In this document: positions 48,301 to 60,280 of the stretch, piece by piece | Layout: every line of letters starts with the position of its first letter | Numbering within the stretch: position 1 is the stretch's first letter | From: Hydractinia symbiolongicarpus | Taxonomy: Eukaryota; Cnidaria; Hydrozoa; Anthoathecata; Hydractiniidae | Direction: 5' to 3' | Assembly: GCF_029227915.1 (NCBI RefSeq) | Contig: NC_079875.1 | Coordinates: 4,960,001 to 5,024,000 of the forward strand | Length of the DNA: 64,000 nucleotides | Program-made: the position numbers and the translations under genes | Notes under the pieces: model-generated | The model's database searches: none | What the model was told of the DNA's origin: nothing | The model's input: only the letters and a program-made list of their open reading frames with translations

Positions 48301-49839
48301 GAAAAAATACGCAGCGAAAAAACATACATAAAATCCCTACATTCAAATTGACTAATTTCTGATAAGATTCTGGAAATTTGTTTTTTGAGAATCTATTTGA
48401 ACTCTCCATGACTGAGACCCCTTACCTTTGGATTTCCCCACAGATTAACGATTAATTCTCTATAATAACATCTGTATTCTGTTCAAAATAATTACCTCCC
48501 CCCCTCACACACACAGTGTGTGGTTTTGCTACTTCATATGCTTAGGAAAAGCTTAGGAATCCAGTGATTTTTCAACGTTCTTGCGTAGACGAAGAACTCG
48601 AAGAACAACATGCGAAAATATACTTTGCATTGAAAGAAGGCTTCAATTGAGACAAATTATTTCAGTCTAGTTTGATTTGAGTCACCTCAATGAGATTATT
48701 TAAATGAGTCGTTTGAATTTCATTTAAAAATTGCATTTATTCATGAGATCGCTGTGAGGCGTTTTTAAAATAGTGTTATTGTCTTCACGCGATCATTCAT
48801 AAGGCGAAAAAAGCATGGCTTGGAAGATAGTTCAGTAAGTAGTAGATTTGTTACTTTTTAAAAATTTTTTTTTTCTTTTATAAGAATATCAAGCTGGAAT
48901 TTCAGGTTAAAAACAAAACGCAATAAGAAGTGAAAATAATGACCATCCATTTTTGTTATTCTTACAAAAATTGCTTGTGTGCATCAAAACAAAATGTTTT
49001 CGTCTCTATATAAAAACTTGATAAGCCCTGGGGCGAGATTGGTCAGTATGTATTCCGCAATAAATAATCCACTAAAACACAATTTCCATTGAAAAAACAC
49101 CTTTGTCTTAATAGTCCTCAAGGCAGGTTTGCACTAACGAATTCGATGGGAACGTAGTTAGCACCATAAATTTTTCTCAAACAAAAACAACTTTTTGTCA
49201 GAACCATACACCTCTGCTGAATTTCATAAATTATAATAATTATGACGTCATCAAAAATTTTATAATGGTTCTGTGCTCTCCAAAAAAGGATATTCAGATA
49301 GAATATTAAATTATCATGACAAAAATGAAGTTTTTGGAGAAATATAATATTCTGGTTGGATTTTATTTAAATTTAAAGAAAATAATTATTTTGAAAACGA
49401 GGCTATTCTTAGGAAGCTCGGCTATATGAAGGGTTTGACCGTAACTCTCAGCTCGCGATTGAGGCACTTAACGAATAGAAATATTTACGAAATTAGGTAA
49501 TTTATTCTACCTTTTGCTTTAATTGAGTTTGGCATAATTAAGAAATTCAGGAAAGGTCTATTAAGATGTTATTGCTAGCTGCTGCAATAAAAGTCAGCAT
49601 AAGTTACGTCTTCACAAAAGATACAACTGACAATATCAGGCCTAGGTTTTTGGGTATGCCCCTTGTTTTACTTGCAAACGCAATCGCTTTAAAAAATGTC
49701 CTGCTCAGGGACATTTTTGTTCTTATAAAAAAAAGAAAAAAAGTACGCCTGACAAGAAATGCTTGTGTAATGTCAAAAACATTCAAATATTTAAGTCAAT
49801 GTAAAATCGGATACAGCACAGCACACAGCACGTTCCCTA
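45345..49839. other. Long non-coding stretch with repeat ends
   Basis: No gene is supported. Single ends of the CCTCGTCCCAGGG repeat lie at 47464 (CAACCTCGTTCCCAGGGCTC), 48165 and, reversed, 49026. Short ORFs here are AT-rich and lack domains. Confidence 0.45.
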
Positions 49840-49991
49840 TTATTTTTAATTGACGTAACGCAACCAGTAGCGTTTTTATTTCCACTGTAAGTCGAGAGTT
49901 TCAAGATTTTTGAAGTGTTAAATGTTAACTTCACAAAAAAAGCGTTTAGTGGAAACCAAACTTAAGGTTTCGTTACGTCAATTAAAAATAA
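49840..49991. mobile_element. 152-bp MITE with perfect 21-bp inverted ends
   Basis: Arms 49840-49860 and 49971-49991 are exact inverted copies (TTATTTTTAATTGACGTAAC plus G). No ORF. A matching pair this long at this spacing is unlikely by chance. Confidence 0.75.
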
Positions 49992-50594
49992 ATTCTTCAG
50001 AGCAATAAGCCGAAAATCTTTTCGTTACCAGTAACAAAAATAGCAGCACACTATCGACGGCGAACAGATCTCAGCCTAGATACAAAAAGCCCTGGGGACT
50101 AAGTTGGTCAACGGTTTAAACTTTCCCTTTCCGCCCAGCAGTCAAATTAATTCTGAACTCAGAGTGATGGATTACCTATTGAAATGCGTACTTCAAAGTC
50201 TGAATAGCTGAATAATGGAAAAGTTTTTTTTAATATATATTTTTTTTCAATTTTATTACATTTTAATTGAACAGTGTGTTTCTGTATTCATTTTCATTTA
50301 TATAAGAAAAATTCCTTGACATTGTATATCAAAAAGTTTCATACCCTGCGGTGGAGAGTAAATCCAGCTTTATAATTTATGACTTGTTTCTATACTTTTA
50401 AAGTCACGTTTCGTATCCTTCACTCATCTTCCGAACTTTTAATCCTCTTTTTAATTATGTACAATGATTTTCTTTAACTTCGTTATTATATGTTTTTACG
50501 TTGGAGTAGCACAAAACTCATCGCTAATGTTATCATGTTATTGTAGTTGTTTAAGTGACTTTTTTTGTAAAGAATGTGGATTTGCGACGTACTT

Positions 50595-50687
50595 GCAACC
50601 TCGCCCCCAAGGCTTGTTAGCTACTTTACATTCGGATGGAATAAGTCAAAATTTAAAAAAAATAACAAGCCCTGGGAACGAAGTTGC
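50595..50687. repeat. Short MITE of the CCTCGTCCCAGGG family, two-ended copy
   Basis: GCAACCTCGCCCCCAAGGCT at the left and AGCCCTGGGAACGAAGTTGC at the right are inverted; 93 bp. Confidence 0.65.
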
Positions 50688-50879
50688 CGTACTTGTTTTC
50701 ATTATTAATGGGAAGATATTAAATCGTCCCCAAGATAGCGTCCTGGGAGTGAAGCTGGAAATACACCAGCTTTTTATGTTTCTCGCTCATTATATTCTTT
50801 TGTTCATTTTTGTATGAGAGAAATAGAACTTTGCAGCTTATAACATAACATACCTATTTCTCTTATAGGTTACGTAAAA

Positions 50880-51726
50880 ATGGCATCAAAAAAGGATCAA
50901 GTATACAGTATACTTATTATAGCACTGACTTTGGCAATTCCAATTGCTGTGATCTGCGTTTGTAAGTATTTATTTATAGCAGTTTTCTTTTATCTGTGCC
51001 GTTAGGCGTAATGAACCACAGCCTCTATCCCAAGGCCCGTGGTCTCTCTTTGTATATCTGACGGCAAGAAAGTGCAGCGGCGGTGAGAAAACAAGTAGTC
51101 CTAAGGACGAGTTTGAATGTGGCTTTAATTGTTTTTCAGACGGCAATAAATATTTTTCCTTGTCTTCTGTTATATCAAAAAGGTGAAACCTGGGGACGAG
51201 GGTGCCAAGCTTAATTTTTTTTATTATTTACCTCAAATATGTCATTCTTCAAAAACACCATGTTCAACCTCTCAGCGTCCTGCCAGTTCTCCTAAATGTG
51301 TAGAAAGACGCTGGAAACAAAATCGTATAAATATATTCTGTGTTTTGTTTCTTTGTAGCTGTTAGTCAAAGTCGATATTGTCCGGAAACAAAAAATAGTG
51401 CTATGGTAGCAATTGGAGTGGCAGGAATTACACTATTTGTTATCATCTTAACTCTGATAAAAACAAGAGGATCTGTTCGCGAAACAAAGTGGTTTCCCCT
51501 CTTCCTCAACATATTTTTATTATGTTGGATATTAGCCCGATCTTATTGGATGATCAAAGAAGACTACAGCTCGAGCATTTGTTTCCAGACCTCTTATTAC
51601 TATTTTATTTATGTGCTGTTGATTTTGTTTTGGATAACCTTTCCTTGCACAGCGTCGTTAGATCAAGAACACAAGTCTGCTAAACATTTGAATGATGAGG
51701 ACGATGAGAAATTACTTCTGGCATGA
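50880..51726 (+). CDS. Small four-helix membrane protein, two coding exons, family unknown
   Basis: Exon 1 50880-50961 and exon 2 51359-51726, joined GT..AG in phase 1, encode 149 residues. A splice acceptor at 50867-50868 suggests an upstream 5' UTR exon. Four hydrophobic segments: ~9-29 (ILIIALTLAIPIAVIC), ~43-62 (AIGVAGITLFVIILTLI), ~73-92 (FPLFLNIFLLCWILA) and ~108-126 (FIYVLLILFWITFP). The tail is acidic and ends EKLLLA. Cysteines follow helix 1 and lie between helices 3 and 4. It would sit in a membrane; I recognise no family. AATAAA at 51918 fits a poly(A) signal. The intron holds a repeat bounded by TCTATCCCAAGGCC and CCTGGGGACGAGG. Confidence 0.72.
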
Positions 51727-54700
51727 TCATGTTGCTGTATGTCGTATGGGTCACGTGACTCGCTTTAGTCTAGTTGATTTATATACACAGCATGGCTAAT
51801 ATTTAGGAGAATAGATAGATAAACACGTATTTTATTGATGCATCAACATGGACATCAAATTAGTAGTCTTTCCTGCGCCTTTAATTAGGAGGAAGTCCCT
51901 TTGATCATATTTTCACCAATAAAGCCTAGGACGAGCGATACAAGCGCAATGGCTCCTTCTGTTTATCTATCCTACTATCTAATACGCATCACTTGGACCA
52001 GTTCGCCTGATGTAAACCCTTCTTTTAGTGAATGTAATTTTGAAATTAACGGTTATTGATTGATGGCCTAAGGTCCTGTATATTTATCGTTTATTTATTT
52101 AGTTGTTTGTTGTAAATAAATTAAAAATAAACTAAATATTCGGGTTTTTTTACAAGGAAGAAATTCATGTCCAAATATTTACAGAGTCAAACAAAGCACT
52201 TATTCGTTTAGCAGCCGCGCTTGGGAGAAAATATTATACATAGTACAGTACTCAGGTGTTTTTGGTTGCTCATATTGGCTTCTTCCATGATGCAATATCC
52301 AGATGGTTAATTAGCATTACGCATATGTCGACTTTGTTTCAGTAGTGCTCGTAGTTGTGTTGACGAAATGATTAAATTTTAAAATTGGGAAGTTTAGCTA
52401 GTTATAACATTACATGCTGTTTTTTATTTTAGCAATAATAATTTTCGGTCGAGCCTCACTGCTACATAATTTCTAGGTTTTTGCTTGTCTATTACTTAAA
52501 CATATCAAGTGGAGTAAGCAATATGTCAAGCCTGTGCTCAGGGCTTTTTCATCATGCTTATATCAGAAAAGTAAAACATCGGTTCAAATTTACTGATATA
52601 GAGCTCGTTTAAAGGAGCTCTACGTATGATGTTGACGTTAACGCCATTAAGATGGAAAGACTTAAAATTGATTGGCTATCTGCTAATTTTTTTCTGTTCC
52701 TGTCTGCAAGGAAACTTAAAATGACTTCAACTTTTAGTTTGGATAGGAAAATTTCAATAACCAAAATTCCTCATTGTTCGTTTCGCTCCGTTCATATTAA
52801 GAGAAATATTTTTTTACATTTTCTAGCCCATATACAAATCTTAGACTTAGACTTAGAAATCAATTCACAAATTATAGCTAAGAACATACATCGTGAGAAA
52901 TATCGTAGCCAGCTAACTAGTTTGCTATATTTGTTATTTTCAAGCTTTTTTATCCAGTAACATATTTGGTTTTAAATGTTATACTCATTTTACTAAGGTG
53001 CAGCTCGGGATTTTGTGGATAGCTATATCTGGCTAAAAAAGGAAACAGAATTTTTAGATGTTTTGCCAGCTTCTTTATTTAGTTAATAGTACAAACCTTT
53101 GACTTGATTATAAACATGGGTGAAAGTCTTTTGCTACTTTCACAACGAGTTAAAATAAAAAGGGAATTTTAGGCAGGGTGAGAACAGGCTGTTGGACATG
53201 TTTTTATTCGCCACAAACGTTCTACACAGATGTTTTGTTTTCGTTGTAAGTATCGTTTTTATTTGTTTTTGTGTTTTTATTTTACGGCTGTTCCAGAGAT
53301 TTATTTTTATTTATAATTTAGTTATAATTGGAATAGGTGCGGCGCAAAATATACCCATACTGAGGAATTCGCCCCGATGTGTCACACAGTTCATTTGTAC
53401 AGAAGTGCCAAACTCGGTGTTCAACGTCTGATCATCTACCTAGTCTCCGTAATAATACCATAGATATTCTATTCAAAATGGTAGCCGAACCGCTACTTCG
53501 TGCGAAATCCGTCGGTTTTTTCGCGACTAATATATACACTGTATTGATTAAAATTAGATTTTATAAACATCTACAGCACAAAACGTTGACAGCCCTCAAG
53601 GAGTTCAATCAATTCTCAGATCGACTTTAAGACTTTATTTCCTCCTCCTTTCTTTTATCGATGTTTTGATTTATATCTTTCGTCGTATGCCGTTCTTGTT
53701 TATATGATATCTTGCAGAACAAAACACAACATAATATCTAGAAATCTAACTGTAAAAATTTTAGTGATATTAATTAGAAAAATAAGAAACAGATTTCTAG
53801 ATCTTTGTTTATTATAACAACTCGAGGGAGCTCACTTGGGGAGGGAAAAATCTCGTTGATAAGCTGTCAATGGCGAAAAAGTAAAGTTGGTTTAGACTGC
53901 CTACAGCATACATCCGCCATATTTGTTTACAATTTTTACCCGCGAGTTTTTCTTGCAAGCAATTTTGGTTCACGCTTCATGTCTTGTTTATATAAAAGAC
54001 TGATATCAGGATAAAACGCATATCAGCCCGGAGTGAGAAGTTAAACCTGTTTTAACTTTTTAAAAAATGTTCTGAGTGCGTTTGTTAACTAATTCTCATT
54101 TTTCGTGAAGTTTCATCTTTAATGTTTCTAAAAAACGGGATATTAACAAAAAAAAGTAAATATATTTGCTAACACGTTGTCTTAAACCAACTAACTAATT
54201 ATTTTTAAAATTGAGTCATAAAGGAACACTCTTTTTTAGATTTATTTATAAGTCAATATATTCAAGTTAAGGATTGACAACTCCGTCCCCAGCTCTCCAG
54301 AAGTAGATACAACGTGCTATATAATTAAATAAGAAAATCTGTTTATATTATGCACAAACTCGTTCCTAGACGTAATTATTTCTCACGTATTTTCATACCA
54401 AAAAGCCTTTTAACTAAGTTAATTTCACGTAGGTCGACAAACATTTATATATTATGAATTTTTTCAAAACGTATGCAACAACATGTAACAACACACGTGC
54501 AAAAAATATGAATACGACAGACTTGGACTCAGAACTTCTTTAAAAAAATAGCTACGCAATGTTAATGCGACAAGACAGCTCGGAGACTAGGTTGAATTAA
54601 GTAATGACATGATTGAATAGAAGCTACAACAAATTCAGCAGGGCGGGGGTGATATGCCAAATCGAACGTGAGTTTGTGCACTCCATCGTACAGGTTTTAT

Positions 54701-55143
54701 TGAAAATTGAAGTGAGTTGACTGATCAATTAAAACATTGAATGATATTATTGTCACTCAACATAATGTGAAAAATTCTCAGCTGTAATCATCTATATTAT
54801 GTTGAGTAACAGAAAAACAGCGAGAACGTGGATGCAAGTTTTACACACTGTTTTATGCAACCAGGTGCGAAAAAAGCTTTCGACAATAAAGGTGGTAATA
54901 ATATAAACTGCTTTTTTATATCTTTGGAATTTAGTGAAGTAATAGGCGGCATATTATTAATATTTCGCTACTGATTAACGGGAGGAATTGCAATAGTTGA
55001 CACGCTTTTATGATGGGAATATGACAATCTAACCTGGCTCTTCATTATTCTTATTTTTATATTCTTCTAAACAACAAACCTGTCGTTTTAAATTAAAATC
55101 CCAGCCAGATATTCTTATATAGCATGTTTTTATAAGAGCGACG
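51727..55143. other. Non-coding stretch
   Basis: After the poly(A) signal no gene can be supported. Short ORFs at 52652-52960, 53192-53431 and 53805-54014 have no domain or splice support. A short palindrome-like pair GAGCTCGTTTAAAGGAGCTC lies at 52602-52621. Confidence 0.45.
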
Positions 55144-55440
55144 ATATATCGCTGTGTTGTATATTTCCCTGTGGTATATTTCGCTGTGGTATATTTCGCT
55201 ATGGTATATTTCGCTGTGATATATCTCGCTGTGGTATATTTCGCTATGGTATATTTTGCTATAGCATATTTCGCTGCGATATATTTCGCTGTGATATATT
55301 TTGCTATGGTATATTTCGCTGTGATATATTTCGCTATGGTATATTTCGCTATAGTATATTTCGCTGTTGTATATTTCGCTATGGTATATTTCGCTGTGAT
55401 ATATTTCGCTGTGATATATTTCGCTGTGATATATTTCGGA
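55144..55440. repeat. 15-bp minisatellite, about 20 units
   Basis: The unit is TATATTTCGCTGTGG with a T/G/A mix at the last positions. The period is a multiple of three, so both strands stay open (plus YFAVVYFAM-type, minus AKYTTAKYTI-type repeats). There is no sign that either is a gene. Confidence 0.92.
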
Positions 55441-56730
55441 ACAGCGATACTTGCTTTAAAAAAATGCGAAATGCACACATGCATTATTGAAAGATATTGA
55501 AAAGATAAACTCTTCAGATGAATGTCACAACAAGAAGGCTTTTATCAAGATATACACAAAAAAATAATACCTTTTTCATCTTTTATTTATCATCTAAAAA
55601 GATGTCTTTCCCGCTGAATCATCAATTGTTAAGATTTCTTATGATATTGTCAGGATAACCAAATAATAATACTGGAATTCAAAATAAAACTAGTTAAAAT
55701 TTCTTAATGTTTGAAAAGACACTGTCAGTATCTTATAAAATTGTGTTTTATGAAAAAACGTGTGCAGATGTTAGCAACAGTCATGCTAGGGTATATAATA
55801 AAACTTAGGGACCGCTTACATGGAAGCGGGCTAGCTCGGCAAACCGTGCTGGCGCACTTGTCGGCTGACTTTCAACTTGTGGGCGAGGCTGGCTCTGAAC
55901 AATAAAAACAATAAAAAATGTTAAGCAAAGAAAATGATTTTCATAACAAAAGAATTTAATTTCTTGAGCATAATAAACCATCTCGCCTCTCCATACAAAC
56001 GAAGTTTAAATTCCTTTGAAAATAGCATTTAGGCGAGATTGCAGCAGACTACATAGTCTATAAAGCAGTCTGCTTAGTCTATAAAGACTATGCAGTGGAT
56101 CCGTTTGTATCTTGAACCCAAAGAGGCCGGAAACTTCTGAGATAAGATAAAAGGAAAGATCAGAGGGTGCACTTTAGTAGGAAAGATGTGTGAGGACGGT
56201 TTGAGATACAGAGTGCCCCATGACGGTCTTCTTGACTGTCCCAACGATTAAGTTTTATTTATTTTATGTTATTATCATTAACAATTTTTATAATAATTTT
56301 CACAAAGGAGCAAAAGGATTTCCTAAAAGCGCCTTAAAGGAGCTACGGAACGGCTGTTGGCTTTCAACGTTAGTGACTTACACAAAATGGAGCTAATGAC
56401 GGTGAAAAACAAAAAACGCTATTTTCCTACATGTATGTAATTTACAGAGAATTTTTATGTTCTCCAGCCTTGGTCATGTTTTCATCCAAAATGAGTCTCG
56501 CTGAAATATTTCTTTCTAATATACTTTTTGAAAAAAAATATTGAACCAGCGAGCAAAGTGCGCTGGTCTATTCATTGCGCAAAACGCGTTTGCTGGATTT
56601 TTAATATGTGCGCGGGATATGCGGAATGTGAGCATTTTAACCGGTTCATAGCCCCTTTAAAAGACAATACCAATAATTTATTAATTAGTTGAAACTGATT
56701 CATCGTCACTCTTTTACCGAAATTTTTCCC
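55441..56730. other. Non-coding stretch between minisatellites
   Basis: No gene. A GC-richer patch at 55808-55895 (GGAAGCGGGCTAGCTCGGC...) looks like a repeat terminus. Confidence 0.4.
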
Positions 56731-56910
56731 CCGATGATGTTCCAGAATTTTATTGAGAAGCCGATGATGTTCCAAAATTTTAAAGAGACGCCGATAATGT
56801 TCCGAAGTTTTAATGACACGCCGATGATGTTCCAAAATTTTAATGACACGCCGATAATGTTCCAAAGTTTTAATGAGACGCCGATGATATTTCAAAGTTT
56901 TAATGAGAAG
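56731..56910. repeat. 30-bp minisatellite, six units in exact register
   Basis: Six units of CCGATGATGTTCCAAAATTT followed by TAATGAGACG with substitutions but no indels. Units alternate between GATGATG and GATAATG. Both strands are open across the array (plus MMFQNFNDTP-type decapeptides). Confidence 0.93.
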
Positions 56911-59086
56911 CTGACAGTAATTTAAACTATAATTGTCAAAAACAACTGGTTAAAACGGAGCGAGGTTATTTCTTTGAGAAAGTTTGTCATTATTAGTCTT
57001 ACGTGATTCAAACGGGAAATTGCTTATACGAAACATTTTTTAATGGAAATATTTTACCAGTGATGTAAGCGCTTCTCAGCACATTTTATCATCGAAAGTT
57101 TGTTCACAAAAACTATCCCATTAAAATTAATCGTGTTAACAAATAGTTCCTAGATGTATTCCGTTTTTTTGGATTATATAATCCGTTTTTGCCGGGTTTT
57201 GTAACGACTACTTAAAGACTTAAAAATACAATGTTATAAATAAACACACCAGTGAAAAAGTACAATGTAAATAAATAATAAATAAACATGAAATTGTGAA
57301 ACAACCAAACATTAAGAAACACATAATAATAACCAACCTCGATCCCAGGGCCTGTAGCGTTTTTTATATGAGGGTGAGACGCCTCATTAATTAATTTCAC
57401 CTCAGCAAAGTGTTTTTGCTGGCGCTAAACTGGCGCTAAAAAGCATGAATTATTAAGACACTCGTTTTAACAATCTCATACTTGAAAGATGGTAGCCATG
57501 TCGAGTGAAAGTGAAGAAAGTATCTAAGGTAAAAAATAGAATGAGTAAATTTGATTTTTGTATGATTTACAATAGTTCTTTTTCAGCATGATCAATGTGG
57601 GTAGTACACTAGCCATAGGAAACAAAGTTGTTTCATGGAAGGAAAAAGAGGGTGGGTGTGGGGGAAATGACATAAGCACTGTGGTTCGTCCGAGAACCAA
57701 AAGTTTTAAAAATAAACGGTTTAGATTATCTACGATGCGATTTATATTGCAGGTTGTTATGTTATATTTTTGAACCCTTCGCAAAGATTAGTTTTTCCAC
57801 ATAACCCTCGTACCCAGGAATTTTTTTTTCTCTCAAAGAGGTTACAAAAATACCTGTGGATGATGACATTGAGAATAAATATTATTTACGGTAAACTTCA
57901 AACCAACGACATATTAGAAACTTTTTAATTATCAAGGGGGACTTATTACATATTTCCTTTAATGTAATTATTTACATTATTTTTTAAACACCACTGCCCT
58001 AATGAAGTAAGTTATAAAAGAAGAGGCCTGGGAAAGGGGTTGTTTAAACTATCACTTTCGCAATCATTTTCGCGTAGTGTGCAATTAAAAAGGTGATTTT
58101 TAAATAATAAGGGGATATTAAAAACTTGAAAAAAATATTTTAAAAAATTTTGGCGGAGAAGTTTGTAAAAGTTTTTAATTGTCTATTGAAATTGTTTCAG
58201 CTAAAACTCAAATTTCGTCTATTTGATCTGCGTTTTAACCGTTCAAGGGGCTTGTGGGCGTTTATTTCGAAATCGATGAATAAAAACACAAATAAATATA
58301 ATCACAGAAAGTTCAAATATATTTGTGTGTTGGTTACACAATTCCACTGTATTTTAAAACTCTCTGGATATGGTGATGTAATATATATCGCCAAAAGAGA
58401 TTATGTCATCCCACTTTTATCGTTTTAATTAAGAATTCTGTATCTTTTTTTAGATACCGTGATTGCTACATATAATTATTATAACAATTGTTAAGCTTCA
58501 CAAGTATGCGAATCTTGTTAATTGTAACATTTAAAATCGGTTAATGGACAAAACTTGAAAACGCTGTTTCATTTGTGATGGTAATAGAGCCATCAACTTC
58601 GTAAAGGGAACCAAGGTATACTCTTTATTCCAAAAAACAAAAACAAAAAAAAGCGTAACATTGGCAAGGATGATACAGTATTTAAATTTCATCATCGTTG
58701 GGTGTTGTGTTGTTTTGTTTCTAGAAGGAAATTGAAATTGGAAACTTGACGTGGATAGGAAATTCTATGAATTAGGGGGAAACAAAAAAGAATCGACGTT
58801 GAACAAAGGGAAAACAGAAAGAAAAAGTAAAAGTATTGTTATATATTTATAAATAAAGTGAAATTGCAGAAAAACAAGTTGATGAGTTTGCATGTATACG
58901 ATGTTTCTACGACAATGGTTTTGTGATAAAAACATATATATGTTTATTGGAAAAGTTCATAAAAGTTTGTAGACGAAAATAATTTTATAGTAAAACATAC
59001 ATTACATGTTCAAGATCTCAATATAACCACATCAAACGAACAGCGATTATTGTCAGTAAATTTGTGTGTATTGCGAAAGAAGAATC
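56911..59086. other. Upstream of the ankyrin gene; non-coding with repeat ends
   Basis: 57336 carries CAACCTCGATCCCAGGGCC. 57800-58042 is a two-ended copy of the same repeat (AACCCTCGTACCCAGG ... CCTGGGAAAGGGGTT). The promoter and 5' UTR of the ankyrin gene should be near 58800-59086. Confidence 0.45.
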
Positions 59087-60280
59087 ATGGTGCTAGGATC
59101 CACAACAAGTTTAGTTCTGTTTTCAGATAACAAATTTCAATCTAAGGAAAGAACTTGCAGCTCGTTAAAGTTAAAAGAGGAAAAGAAGTCTCCAAGGTCT
59201 CCAAGAGATATTATCTTTACACAGCGTTTATATGCAACAGCCAGTCTGGATAATATACATTCGAACCATCTCATGAACCAATCACATTTTAGAATTACGA
59301 AACATGGTAGCAGTTCTGAATCGAGCGACGAAGAAAAATACGAACATCTGAAAAGAGGGACTATAAGTTTACAAAACTTAAAAGATATCGATAAAAAAGA
59401 AACGAAGAAGAAGAGCTTTAGTAAAAAATCGTCATCAACACGAGGCTCTTTAAAAAGAGTATCTAAAATATTTTCAATGATATTAACAGAGCCAACCGAA
59501 ACTAGCGATGAAAAGCAATCATCTCCACGAGTGAGAACTCCGTCGATATTTCGCAGACTGAGTCGTGTCGTGGAAAACACAGACCCAAACAAACTAACCA
59601 ATGAAAACACAACAAATTGGACACGCAGGTTATCTTTTAAAAGAAATAGCGAACCTAATACAAATTCTAATCACTTGACCATAGAAGACGACACTTCTCG
59701 ATTGCATCACAGTCGAAGTTTTGGTTCTTTGCGCTCTCCATTTTCTACGCCGAAACATTTACAAAAACTACTGACGGATGACGAGAAAATGAAATTATTC
59801 ACAGAAATGTTGGAATGCATACGTCACGATGATTGTAAGCGATTAAAAATTTTAGTTAAACGTCGACTGATTGATATTAACACCATACAAGATTCCATGT
59901 CTCTTTTACACGAAGCTTGTTTCAAAGGATGTATTAAATGTATTAAAGTATTAACTAAAAATGGTAGCTCAGTGACGTTACTTGATGCAACGGGTTGGAC
60001 GCCTTTGCATGCAGCGGTTGCTGGTGAGAACGTGGAGTGCGTCAGATATATCTTACAGTGTGAAGCATCTCTAACCTCTATTACAGACGACGGATGGTCT
60101 CCGTTGCATTTAGCTGTCAGTGTTGGTGATTTACACATAGTTCATGAAATTATCATGCATGGCGGAGATCCGCTATTTCATGCAGCAGGAAAATTAACAC
60201 CATTCCAACTTGCTATTAACATGAAACAGACTCTAATATTGGATTACTTTTTACATTTGCAAAGATTTTTAGTTTCCTGA
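59087..60280 (+). CDS. Ankyrin-repeat protein with disordered Ser-rich N-terminus, single exon
   Basis: The first ATG is 59087; an upstream in-frame GTG at 59066 is unlikely. 397 residues. Residues 1-240 are rich in Ser, Lys, Arg and Glu, with blocks such as RRLSFKRNSEP and HSRSFGSLRSPFSTP that resemble basophilic kinase or 14-3-3 sites. Residues ~245-390 hold about four ankyrin repeats (DSMSLLHEACFKGCIKCIKV, GWTPLHAAVAGENVECVRYI, GWSPLHLAVSVGDLHIVHEI, KLTPFQLAINMKQTLI). The repeats resemble those of small phosphatase-1 regulators such as PPP1R27, but no RVxF docking motif was identified. Probably a cytoplasmic adaptor. AATAAA near 60431. Confidence 0.85.
   Translation: MVLGSTTSLVLFSDNKFQSKERTCSSLKLKEEKKSPRSPRDIIFTQRLYATASLDNIHSNHLMNQSHFRITKHGSSSESSDEEKYEHLKRGTISLQNLKDIDKKETKKKSFSKKSSSTRGSLKRVSKIFSMILTEPTETSDEKQSSPRVRTPSIFRRLSRVVENTDPNKLTNENTTNWTRRLSFKRNSEPNTNSNHLTIEDDTSRLHHSRSFGSLRSPFSTPKHLQKLLTDDEKMKLFTEMLECIRHDDCKRLKILVKRRLIDINTIQDSMSLLHEACFKGCIKCIKVLTKNGSSVTLLDATGWTPLHAAVAGENVECVRYILQCEASLTSITDDGWSPLHLAVSVGDLHIVHEIIMHGGDPLFHAAGKLTPFQLAINMKQTLILDYFLHLQRFLVS

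Noticed and set aside
48783-48850. Possible first exon (ATGGCTTGGAAGATAG followed by GTAAGT-like donor)
   Set aside because: No downstream exon in phase could be found; joining to the acceptor at 50868 gives the wrong frame for the membrane-protein gene.
55029-55500. ORFs on both strands with repeated YFA or AKYT units
   Set aside because: Produced by the 15-bp minisatellite; being open on both strands is a consequence of the period.
56572-56925. ORFs with decapeptide repeats
   Set aside because: Explained by the 30-bp minisatellite; no start context, splice sites or extension into unique coding sequence.
57588-57773. 61-codon ORF (MINVGSTLAIGNKVVSWKEK...)
   Set aside because: Looks faintly coding but has no domain and no plausible adjoining exon.
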